A stretch of 5,768 nucleotides of DNA from Bryobacterales bacterium (GCA_009697495.1 SHUN01000229.1:1-5768), one strand, 5' to 3'; shown: positions 1 through 5,117, numbered from the stretch's first letter. The notes: a model not told the origin generated them from the sequence alone. A program made the numbers and translations.

Positions 1-112
1 CGACGATGTCGGCCAGCGGCAGCACCATCTGGATGTTGGGGTTCTGTTCGGTCGCGAACCGGCGGAACTGCTGCACGGCTCGTTGCTCTTCAATCTGGTA
101 TTGTTTCTTCAA
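1..112 (-). CDS. IS256-family transposase, N-terminal part (runs off window)
   Basis: A partial minus-strand gene starts with TTG at 112-110 and continues past position 1, giving 37 complete codons. It starts LKKQYQIEEQ (the first residue would be Met) and carries the segment NPNIQMVLPLADIV, which I recognise as the N-terminal lead-in of a group of IS256/Mutator DDE transposases. The start is chosen because AAGGAGGGAG precedes the TTG, with 7 bases between GGAGG and the codon, and no ATG lies nearby in frame. The catalytic DDE core is outside the window, so it cannot be said whether this copy is intact. The product would bind the terminal repeats and cut and join the element. Confidence 0.8.
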   Translation of the reverse strand, partial: MKKQYQIEEQRAVQQFRRFATEQNPNIQMVLPLADIV

Positions 113-146
113 GCGACTCCCTCCTTTTTTCTTGGCAGAAAAATTC

Positions 147-170
147 CCGCCGGCCTATTATGGCCGACGG
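147..170 (-). promoter_or_regulatory. Hairpin in the transposase leader
   Basis: Plus-strand CCGCCGGCC (147-155) and GGCCGACGG (162-170) flank a TATTAT loop. On the minus-strand transcript the stem has nine pairs including one U-G wobble and a six-base loop. It lies between the terminal repeat and the ribosome site of the transposase. In several IS elements a structure at this place forms only when transcription enters from outside and hides the translation start. That role here is inference, since the stem does not itself include the Shine-Dalgarno. Confidence 0.45.
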
Positions 171-209
171 TTGAGGGTCGCTACTTTCTACGAACTACCG
201 GGCAATCTC
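169..209 (-). repeat. Terminal inverted repeat of left IS copy (transposase-upstream end)
   Basis: Read on the minus strand from 209, this begins GAGATTGCCCGG and contains GAAAGT and AGCGACCCTC. Aligned with plus strand 5403-5444 it matches in 36 of 42 columns with a single one-base gap. That is the structure expected of the two ends of one IS species, here supplied by two different copies. The innermost two bases (169-170) are shared with the neighbouring leader hairpin. Confidence 0.85.
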
Positions 210-431
210 ATAACAGTTCTCATTGGTCTCTCCTTAAACGCAGTAAACATCTCGGAAATTCCAACCCAACAAACCTGCAGTGATGTAGAGGTGAAACGCC
301 TTGGTTAAAAACTCTAACAAAAAGGCCTCTACGAGTAAAGCTGATGTGCTCGCGATAATTTGAACCAGAAATGAGTTGACCAGCCGCCAAAGTTCATGCC
401 AATCGCCACATTTGGTGAGCCGGCGGCGTTG
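210..431. other. Non-coding interval between IS end and higA
   Basis: No gene can be supported here. The stretch is more AT-rich than its neighbours and lies downstream of the antitoxin gene. Its only notable structure is an imperfect nested hairpin at 285-332. A 22-codon minus-strand ORF starting at 397 has no ribosome site and is not called. Confidence 0.6.
285..332. repeat. Imperfect nested inverted repeat downstream of higA
   Basis: GTAGAGG (285-291) pairs with CCTCTAC (326-332). CCTT (299-302) pairs with AAGG (322-325), leaving a seven-base bulge at 292-298. Inside, GTTA (304-307) can pair with TAAC (315-318). It sits about 100 bases beyond the higA stop in the direction of transcription and could be a transcript 3' structure. 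No clean U-tract follows, so it is not a canonical terminator. It does not satisfy the integron attC core consensus. Confidence 0.35.
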
Positions 432-755
432 CTACGCAGTTTTAAGGCGCTTCGATGGCATGAAACGAATCTCTACGCGCTTGTCGAGGGCTGCTGCTAC
501 GCGCTTGAGGATCGAAAGCGAGTGACCTTCATAATCGGCATCCTCAAGCCGGCAGATGGCGGATTTTGATGTACCCACGCGGACGGCGAGTTGTTGTTGG
601 GTGAGGCCAGCCTTGGTCCGTAGGTCGTAAATCTTCCGCGCGATTTCCGCGTTGATGACCGCCTCCTCGTATTCCTCTTCGCGTTTGGGGTCACCGGCAA
701 CGAAGCGGTTGTAAAGAAACTTCGAGGCGTTTGAGTGAAACTGTTTCCGTGCCAT
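432..755 (-). CDS. higA: HigA-like XRE antitoxin
   Basis: A 107-residue DNA-binding antitoxin predicted to neutralise the toxin encoded just upstream and to repress their shared promoter. Residues ~39-95 form a Cro/C1-type helix-turn-helix: LTQQQLAVRVGTSKSAICRL holds the two HTH helices, followed by an E-D pair. The tail EIRFMPSKR is typical of antitoxins paired with Gp49/HigB toxins. The basic N-terminal arm (MARKQFHSN) may be the toxin-contacting part, which is inference. The ATG at 755 is preferred over an in-frame start at 791: GGAG at 769-766 lies ten bases upstream, and this start leaves only seven bases after the toxin stop instead of a 29-base overlap. The Shine-Dalgarno is embedded in the last codons of the toxin, so translation is probably coupled. 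Length is normal for the family. Confidence 0.88.
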   Translation of the reverse strand: MARKQFHSNASKFLYNRFVAGDPKREEEYEEAVINAEIARKIYDLRTKAGLTQQQLAVRVGTSKSAICRLEDADYEGHSLSILKRVAAALDKRVEIRFMPSKRLKTA

Positions 756-762
756 TGCTTTG

Positions 763-1131
763 CTACTCCGGTTTGAATGTGAACTTCTCAAAGTCCGTTC
801 GCACTAAATTTCTGCGTCTTATTGCCCGGTCAATGTCGCGGGGCGGAACTACCTGCTCCTTCGTCAATCCGTGGGAGACCACCACGACGGCCTTTCCCGC
901 GAAAAAATAAAGCATCCGATAATGCACCCCTTGATAACTTGCGCGAAGCTCATAGATACCATCTCGCAGGAGGTCCGCTTCCGGCCGCCGCAGTTCGTGT
1001 CCGAGTTCGCCCAGGCGGTCGATCCGTTCGATGCACTTGGCCCGTACCTTCGCTGGGAGCTTCGCAAGCCACTCCAAGAGAGGCACCGAATCGTTGGGGT
1101 CCCGAAAGAACAGTACATCGGTGTGGGCCAA
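763..1131 (-). CDS. higB: HigB-like toxin, RelE/ParE superfamily (Gp49 type)
   Basis: A 122-residue predicted ribosome-dependent mRNA interferase of the Gp49/HigB branch of the RelE/ParE fold. Family hallmarks in order: a helical N-terminal half (residues ~16-48), then DGIYELRASYQGVHYRMLYFF (58-78; shortened here by naming only the strand core ELR and YRMLYFF), the hydrophobic strand AVVVVSHGL (81-89) followed by TK, and a C-terminal helix DIDRAIRRR (99-107). Basic residues R63, R72, K91 and R103-107 are candidates for RNA contact. The start is TTG at 1131-1129, backed by GAGGAGGG four to five bases upstream; the only nearby ATG is out of frame. The toxin-first order is that of higBA loci. 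The pair has its own 77-base leader after the nucleotidyltransferase gene, so it is probably an independent unit rather than part of the CBASS. Exact RNase activity is inferred from the family. Confidence 0.86.
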   Translation of the reverse strand: MAHTDVLFFRDPNDSVPLLEWLAKLPAKVRAKCIERIDRLGELGHELRRPEADLLRDGIYELRASYQGVHYRMLYFFAGKAVVVVSHGLTKEQVVPPRDIDRAIRRRNLVRTDFEKFTFKPE

Positions 1132-1150
1132 TTGCCCTCCTCTCTCTAGA

Positions 1151-1166
1151 TTCTCATTATTGTGAA
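1151..1166. promoter_or_regulatory. Candidate operator in the higBA leader
   Basis: TTCTCA (1151-1156) and TGTGAA (1161-1166) form an imperfect inverted repeat (five of six positions) with a four-base AT spacer. It lies 20-35 bases upstream of the higB TTG, where an XRE antitoxin would normally bind to autorepress. The region also contains AATAAT-like sequence on the minus strand that could serve as a -10 box, but I see no convincing -35 at proper spacing. This is suggestive only. Confidence 0.25.
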
Positions 1167-1208
1167 CTCAGTACAAGGTGGTATTTCGGGTGAGCGGGGT
1201 CATGCGCT

Positions 1209-1949
1209 TCACAGGATTTCCGGCCACGAGGAGGCGCGGAGGGACATTTCGGCGGTGGTGGCGATGCGTTGTTTTTCTTCCTGGGTTAGGAGGGCGGAGA
1301 CTATGTTGTTGGAGTTGGCGGGGTCTGGGAGGGTCGCGGTTGGGAAATCGGTGGCCAGGAAATGGAGGAGGCTTAGGAAAGATTGGGAGATGGAGGGGTT
1401 GGGTTTTAGGGCTCTTATTGCCGTTAGTTCCAGGAGGAACGAGGGGAAGCGGAGGGTGTTGCGTTTGCGCCAGATTTTTAGGGCTTGGATTTCGTTTTGC
1501 AGGCCGCTGTTGCGGACGTGGCGGATTTGTTCTTCGATATCTGTTCGGAGCCAGGTGTGGTGGCGTTGCTGCCAGAGGGTGTGCGTTGTGGAATTGGGGC
1601 GGCGGCGGGCGGGGACGAGGTCTATGGACCTGTTTTGGAATTGAATGCGGAGGGAGACGTTGCGGGGTCTGGGGAGGTAGTCGCGGAAATGGGCCGCTAG
1701 CGAGGTGTGGATTTCGGATAGAGGGCCGAGGGTTTCGGGCTTGAGGCTTAGGAAGAGATCTACGTCGCTGGTGCGGAGGGCGGTGCCTTTGGGAATACTG
1801 CCGGAGAGGGTTACGGATTCCAGGTTTGGGCAGGCCCAGCTACGGAGCAGCGGGATTAGCTGGCGACGGATGCGGTGGGGCGTGTTGTCGTCATCGGAGG
1901 CGCGGTGGCGGTTGATTACCGCTTGGAGGTAGAGGTCGGCGGGAGTCAT
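1209..1949 (-). CDS. CD-NTase-like nucleotidyltransferase (CBASS second-messenger synthase)
   Basis: A 246-residue Pol-beta-fold nucleotidyltransferase of the OAS/cGAS-like bacterial group. It should sense infection and join NTPs into a cyclic oligonucleotide for the adjacent nuclease. Active site: SGSIPKGTALRTSDVDLF (49-66) gives the G50-S51 motif and the metal-binding D62 and D64; the third acid is D110 in SIDLVPARR. The C-terminal helical domain is also typical: HTLW (123-126), EIQALKIWRKRN (153-164), FPSFLLEL (168-175) and DPANSNN (209-215). It ends in the usual place, so although short beside many CBASS cyclases (often 300 residues or more) it does not look truncated. Its ATG overlaps the nucC stop as ATGA, so the two are translationally coupled. 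The product cannot be read from the sequence; cA3 is inferred from the NucC partner. A stand-alone OAS-like or tRNA-type transferase is the less likely alternative. Confidence 0.88.
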   Translation of the reverse strand: MTPADLYLQAVINRHRASDDDNTPHRIRRQLIPLLRSWACPNLESVTLSGSIPKGTALRTSDVDLFLSLKPETLGPLSEIHTSLAAHFRDYLPRPRNVSLRIQFQNRSIDLVPARRRPNSTTHTLWQQRHHTWLRTDIEEQIRHVRNSGLQNEIQALKIWRKRNTLRFPSFLLELTAIRALKPNPSISQSFLSLLHFLATDFPTATLPDPANSNNIVSALLTQEEKQRIATTAEMSLRASSWPEIL

Positions 1950-2680
1950 TTGAGACAGCGGGAGTACTCGGCGAAATCGATGGCTGGGGCTGAGCCCATG
2001 TGTTGGAGACGGTGGATTAGACGCAGCATGAAATAAATCAGGGCTTCATTCGACTGGCTGAAATGGATGCTGGAAGGGGACTCGACTTCGAAGGCGCACT
2101 GGCGGAGGGAGCAGCCCAGGTCGAGGCGTTCGTCGGGACGCAGGCGATGGAGCAGGGGCGTGATGCGGGCGGCGAAGGGTCCGGCCCAGATGGCGTCGAG
2201 GCTGAGGATTCCGGCGAGGATGGGGGCGGGCGCTTTGAGCGCGTGGAGCGAACCGGCGGACAGCAGGGGCGCGGAGGTGCGGCGGAGGCGGCGGACGGAA
2301 GCGGCTTTGCGGCCGGCGTCGGCGATCCATTTCGATGTGAGGGTCTGCTTGACTTCGAAGACGGCGTAGACGCTCTCGGCGGGGATGTGGGGTTGGCCGT
2401 CGTCATGGAAGAAGAGCGGGGAATAGAAGCGGTCGTAGATGGCGATGTCGGTCTGGCGGCTGCGGTGGCCATCGGCGTCAATGATGAAAGCGCTGGTGGC
2501 GCGGTAGCGCTGGGGGAGATAGCGGTTGAAGAGGTCGATCCAATGCTGCTCGGTGGCGGCGCCGCAGGCGGTGGGGTGCTCGAAGACGCCGCTGGCGGCG
2601 AGGTTGGCGAGCATTTGCTGTTGGACGCGAAGGAAAATTTGATGGAGGTCGATGCGACCGGTGTCTTTGGGTTTGCCCAT
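1946..2680 (-). CDS. nucC: NucC-family cyclic-nucleotide-activated DNA endonuclease (DUF6602)
   Basis: A 244-residue homologue of NucC, the CBASS effector that binds cyclic triadenylate, assembles from trimers to hexamers and cuts double-stranded DNA, killing the infected host. From memory of E. coli NucC the match runs end to end: ACGAATEQHWIDL (38-50), LPQRYRA (55-61), the nuclease core D78 with E109-V-K111 (PD-(D/E)xK, equivalent to D73, E104, K106), PAESVYAVFEVKQTL (100-114), VRRLRRTSAP (129-138) and GSAPAIDFAEY (229-239). Ligand residues R53 and Y81 of E. coli NucC appear as R58 and Y86; T226 corresponds to S230 and gate H136 to S141. ATG at 2680 is chosen because homology starts just after it. 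In-frame starts at 2764, 2821 and 2833 (GTG) would add a Pro/Thr/Ser-rich tail and cross a palindrome; none has a clear Shine-Dalgarno. It is the first gene of the pair. Confidence 0.92.
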   Translation of the reverse strand: MGKPKDTGRIDLHQIFLRVQQQMLANLAASGVFEHPTACGAATEQHWIDLFNRYLPQRYRATSAFIIDADGHRSRQTDIAIYDRFYSPLFFHDDGQPHIPAESVYAVFEVKQTLTSKWIADAGRKAASVRRLRRTSAPLLSAGSLHALKAPAPILAGILSLDAIWAGPFAARITPLLHRLRPDERLDLGCSLRQCAFEVESPSSIHFSQSNEALIYFMLRLIHRLQHMGSAPAIDFAEYSRCLK

Positions 2681-2792
2681 GGGTGGAGGGGATGTCCTCG
2701 ATTCAACGGTACGGGGTGGGGTGGAAGGCGGCGGGGTAGTCGGGACGGAAGTTGTTGGTGGCATGGGGAAAGAAAGCGGAATGAGCGCGTGA

Positions 2793-2810
2793 CCGGCGAG
2801 CCCTCGCCGG
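2793..2810. repeat. GC-rich palindrome (REP-like) upstream of nucC
   Basis: CCGGCGAG (2793-2800) and CTCGCCGG (2803-2810) form a perfect 8-base inverted repeat with a two-base centre. It lies in the divergent non-coding region between nucC and the small plus-strand ORF. The sequence looks like a short dispersed repeat rather than a specific operator. It argues against starting nucC further upstream. Confidence 0.5.
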
Positions 2811-2851
2811 CAGATGATCATGTACGGTGGCACACTGGGAGAGATGCTGTG

Positions 2852-2870
2852 TGTCTGTCTTGTCAGACAG
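2852..2870. repeat. Palindrome in the nucC / small-ORF divergent region
   Basis: CTGTCT (2855-2860) and AGACAG (2865-2870) pair perfectly around TGTC. Alternatively TGTCTG (2852-2857) pairs with CAGACA (2864-2869). It stands between the divergent genes, about 170 bases from the nucC start and 50 bases from the small ORF. It could be a regulator site or part of a repeat together with the palindrome at 2793-2810. No promoter boxes with good spacing were found nearby. Confidence 0.35.
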
Positions 2871-2922
2871 TTACCGGTTCAGGTGCAGGATCACCGTCTG
2901 AAGTGTGTGGTATTTGGGTGGC

Positions 2923-3126
2923 ATGAAGCACTACACAGATTCGGATTCCTTGCGGAGGTTGCCATTGCATCCGGCGCCCGAGGAGGGGGAGAAGTTGTTT
3001 GCCAAAGCGAGGTTGGAGTTGGATCAGCGAGGGGCATTTGTGGGGGCGTACAAGGCGCGCGGGGGGAGGGATGGGAATGGCCAGAAGCTTGATCCGGTGC
3101 TGGCGTTTCACTTGGGGTTGGAGTAG
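2923..3126 (+). CDS. Small hypothetical protein (67 residues)
   Basis: I do not recognise this protein. It begins MKHYTDSDSLRRLPLHP and ends DPVLAFHLGLE; it is charged, with no membrane segment, signal peptide or cysteine pairs. The predicted helix EEGEKLFAKARLELDQRGAF (residues ~21-40) is followed by a Gly/Arg-rich turn. The ATG at 2923 is preferred to one six codons earlier because GGGTGG lies close upstream, although this ribosome site is only moderate. Support for a real gene is the strong hairpin terminator starting about 20 bases after its stop and the absence of any competing credible gene in the interval. It is divergent from nucC and separated by the terminator from the esterase. It could also be a remnant of a longer gene. 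Confidence 0.42.
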   Translation: MKHYTDSDSLRRLPLHPAPEEGEKLFAKARLELDQRGAFVGAYKARGGRDGNGQKLDPVLAFHLGLE

Positions 3127-3146
3127 GAAGTTGCCCAATTAAATTC

Positions 3147-3178
3147 AAAAGGCCCCGAGCGAGAGTTCGGGGCTTTTT
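3147..3178 (+). terminator. Rho-independent terminator after the 67-residue ORF
   Basis: GCCCCGA (3152-3158) pairs with TCGGGGC (3167-3173), extended inward by G-T and C-G pairs to a GAGA loop and outward by a G-T pair and AAAA with TTTT. A run of five T follows the stem (3174-3178). It separates the small ORF from the esterase transcription unit. The A-run on the left means it might also act weakly on minus-strand transcripts. Confidence 0.78.
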
Positions 3179-3200
3179 GCCGTCACCCCCTTTACCGATA

Positions 3201-3211
3201 GGGACTGTCCC
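3201..3211. promoter_or_regulatory. Palindrome upstream of the esterase
   Basis: GGGACTGTCCC is a perfect 11-base inverted repeat (five-base arms, single T centre) 37 bases upstream of the esterase start and just past the terminator. It could be an operator for the esterase gene or a dispersed repeat. An AT-rich patch (3221-3234) between it and the ribosome site could hold a -10 box, but no matching -35 was identified. Confidence 0.3.
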
Positions 3212-3248
3212 ACAGCCGTGATAGATTATAGAATCAGGAGACACAAGC

Positions 3249-4940
3249 ATGACCCAGAACACGAAGACCGGTGTTGGACGGCGTGAAATTCTGACGGGCG
3301 CGGCGGCGCTTGCCGCATCCGGTGTCGCCCTTTCCATCCCCGCGCAGGCGGCCGGGATTTCGGGCAACGCCGCTTCCCGAAAAACCATCCTGACGGTATC
3401 CGATTCCAGCGCCGTCGCGGAGACCACGGCCGGCAAGGTCCGCGGCTCCAACCGCAACGGTATTTTCACGTTCAAGGGCATCCCCTATGCGGGAGACACG
3501 GGCGGCGAGGCCCGCTTTCTGCCTCCCACCAAAGCCAAGGCCTGGACGGGCGTACGGAGCTCCCTCACGTACGGCAGGGTCTGTCCGCAAAGTCCGCGCG
3601 CTGGCTGGGATAGAGACGAAAACGCGTTCATGTTCGAGTGGGACGACGGGCAACCCGGCGAAGACTGCCTGCGCGTCAACATTTGGACGCCCGGACTAAA
3701 GGACAACCGCAAGCGCCCCGTGCTGTTCTGGATACACGGGGGCGGATTCACCGCCGGCTCCGGTCAGGAATTGAAGTCCTACGACGGCGAGAATTTGAGC
3801 CGCCGCGGAGACGCCGTTGTGGTGAGCATCAATCACCGCCTCAACGTACTCGGCTATCTCAATCTGGCGGCCTACGGCCAGCGGTACGCGGAATCGGCCA
3901 ACGTAGGGATGCTCGACATTGTCGCCTCGCTCGAATGGGTGCGGGACAACGTCGCCAATTTCGGAGGCGACCCCGGAAACATCATGATTTTCGGACAGTC
4001 CGGCGGCGGTGCAAAGGTGAGCGCACTAATGGCGATGCCTGCGGCAAAGGGTCTGTTCCACAAGGCCGCGGTGCTGAGCGGATCCAATGTGCGCGCCATT
4101 ACGGCGGAGTATGCGGCAGAGGTCGCGGCGGGCGTACTGGCCGAACTTGAGGTCAGTGGGCCTGATCAGTTGACCGGCGTGCCGTACACGCGTCTGTTGG
4201 CGACCGCGACGTCGGCGCAGAGGAGAATCACTCCGCCGCGGCCCGGTGGGCTTCGCATCGCCGGCATCCGCGACAGCTTCGGGTTTGGAGCCACCGTCGA
4301 TGGCAAAGTGCTGCCGCATCACCCGTTCGATCCGGCTGCGCCCGCAATTTCAGCCAATATTCCGCTCTTGATCGGACACTGCTCCAACGAATTCACGAAT
4401 GGCATCAGCCGTCCCGATTGGTTCTCGATGAGCGTTCAGGAGATGGAAACGCAGGTCGCCGCCGATTACGGATCGAAGAGCGCAGCGATCATCGCGGCCT
4501 ACCGGGGCGTGCACCCCCATGCCAAGGCGTGCGACCTGGTTTCTTATATTTCCACGGGCGCCGTGCGCTACCAGGCCGTGGTACAGGCCGGGCGCAAGGC
4601 CGCGCAGAATGCAGGGTCCGCCTATCTGTATCAGTTTCACTGGCAGACGCCCGTGCTTGACGGCCGCCCGGGCGCTTTCCACTGCGCGGATCTCCCGTTC
4701 GTGTTCGACAATACAGACCGCTGCGCGGCTATGACCGGCGGCACGCCTGAAGCCCGCGAATTGGGCGCCAGAATCAGCGAGGCGTTTCTGCAGTTCGCCC
4801 GTAAAGGCAACCCCAACCACAAGGATCTGCCATTCTGGCCCGTGTACCAGCCCGGCAACGGCGCCACGATGTTTTTCGACAATCGCTGCGAAGTGAAGAA
4901 TGACCCGGATCGCCAGGCGCGGGAAATGCTCATCGCTTAG
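3249..4940 (+). CDS. Tat-exported type B carboxylesterase
   Basis: A 563-residue alpha/beta-hydrolase of the carboxylesterase/cholinesterase family, hydrolysing esters outside the cytoplasm. The N-terminus GRREILTGAAALAASGVALS with a following PAQAA is a twin-arginine signal; cleavage near residue 34-35 is likely. Family marks: GKVRG (62-66), FKGIPYA (75-81), oxyanion loop HGGGF (163-167), nucleophile elbow GQSGG (249-253) with Ser251, acid Glu381 in the HCSNEF stretch, and His478 in FHCADLPFVF. C112 and C140 sit where the conserved disulfide of this family lies. Length is normal. AGGAG at 3236-3240, eight bases before the ATG, fixes the start. The elbow has Gln and Gly where GESAGG is usual. 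Substrate cannot be inferred. It is followed after 30 bases by the zinc-ribbon gene, and C-ending codons dominate. Confidence 0.94.
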   Translation: MTQNTKTGVGRREILTGAAALAASGVALSIPAQAAGISGNAASRKTILTVSDSSAVAETTAGKVRGSNRNGIFTFKGIPYAGDTGGEARFLPPTKAKAWTGVRSSLTYGRVCPQSPRAGWDRDENAFMFEWDDGQPGEDCLRVNIWTPGLKDNRKRPVLFWIHGGGFTAGSGQELKSYDGENLSRRGDAVVVSINHRLNVLGYLNLAAYGQRYAESANVGMLDIVASLEWVRDNVANFGGDPGNIMIFGQSGGGAKVSALMAMPAAKGLFHKAAVLSGSNVRAITAEYAAEVAAGVLAELEVSGPDQLTGVPYTRLLATATSAQRRITPPRPGGLRIAGIRDSFGFGATVDGKVLPHHPFDPAAPAISANIPLLIGHCSNEFTNGISRPDWFSMSVQEMETQVAADYGSKSAAIIAAYRGVHPHAKACDLVSYISTGAVRYQAVVQAGRKAAQNAGSAYLYQFHWQTPVLDGRPGAFHCADLPFVFDNTDRCAAMTGGTPEARELGARISEAFLQFARKGNPNHKDLPFWPVYQPGNGATMFFDNRCEVKNDPDRQAREMLIA

Positions 4941-4970
4941 AACCACTGCCAAAGACTACCGCGCGGGACT

Positions 4971-5117
4971 ATGGAAAAAGAGGGCGACCGCTATTGCGAT
5001 TCCTGCGGGCAGGTGATCCCGAAGATGTCCAAGCTGGCCTCCACGGAAGGCGGTCAGCATCTCTGTCTGGCCTGCAAGATCCGCAAGGCTCAAGAGGAAA
5101 AGGGCCTGCGGCACTGA
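4971..5117 (+). CDS. 48-residue four-cysteine zinc-ribbon-like protein
   Basis: A short ORF (MEKEGDRYCDSCGQVIPKMS at the start) with two CxxC knuckles: C9-D-S-C12 and C32-L-A-C35, separated by 19 residues. This is the spacing of a small treble-clef or zinc-ribbon fold binding one Zn. The C-terminus is charged (KIRKAQEEKGLRH). No enzymatic residues are evident; such proteins may bind nucleic acid or act as small adaptors, and no specific role can be claimed. It starts 30 bases after the esterase stop with no terminator between, so co-transcription is likely. The ribosome site is weak (CGGGA just before ATG). The coding case rests on the paired CxxC motifs and GC-rich third positions. Confidence 0.62.
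   Translation: MEKEGDRYCDSCGQVIPKMSKLASTEGGQHLCLACKIRKAQEEKGLRH

Larger units (their letters stand above)
1..209 (-). mobile_element. Upstream end of an IS256-family insertion sequence (left copy, partial)
   Basis: This is the 5' end of an insertion sequence whose body lies beyond the left window edge. Read on the minus strand from 209 it holds, in order, a ~41-base terminal inverted repeat (209-169), a GC-rich hairpin (170-147), a strong Shine-Dalgarno (around 124-117) and the TTG start of a transposase (112). The terminus matches, as an inverted repeat, the other end of a similar element at 5403-5444. That shared end defines the outer base as 209. The family call rests on the transposase C-terminus at the other side of the window, which is clearly of the IS256/Mutator type, and on the N-terminal segment here, which agrees with the same transposase group. 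The inner flank begins ATAACAGT. A target duplication of 8-9 bases would have to be looked for beyond the left edge. Confidence 0.82.

Noticed and set aside
285..332. Integron attC site
   Set aside because: The GTT and AAC blocks are in the wrong order and do not fit RYYYAAC and GTTRRRY. No integrase or cassette pattern is present.
325..397. 22-codon minus-strand ORF beginning MNFGGW
   Set aside because: No ribosome site, no family resemblance, and this length is expected by chance.
756..791. Earlier start of higA at 791
   Set aside because: It would overlap higB by 29 bases and adds a Ser/Arg-rich stretch without a ribosome site, whereas 755 has GGAG at suitable distance.
1162..1744. Plus-strand ORFs of 160 and 188 codons opposite the cyclase
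   Set aside because: They are rich in Gly, Arg, Trp and Cys with no domain, antisense to a nucleotidyltransferase with complete motifs.
2681..2833. N-terminal extension of nucC from GTG 2833, ATG 2821 or ATG 2764
   Set aside because: The extra residues are Pro/Thr/Ser-rich with no family match; the two longest extensions cross a palindrome, and none of these starts has a Shine-Dalgarno. Homology begins right after the ATG at 2680.
2063..2926. Long plus-strand ORF (287 codons) opposite nucC
   Set aside because: It is a Gly/Glu/Asp-rich low-complexity translation lying antisense to nucC, whose protein matches a known family end to end. It is a shadow of the GC-rich coding strand.
2863..3481. 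Minus-strand ORFs of 91 and 196 codons across the small ORF and esterase start
   Set aside because: The longer one runs antisense through the esterase signal peptide and both have Pro-rich, family-less translations. The shorter has no good ribosome site.
4350..4952. 200-codon minus-strand ORF opposite the esterase
   Set aside because: It is antisense to the catalytic C-terminal half of a clear carboxylesterase and has no recognisable domain.
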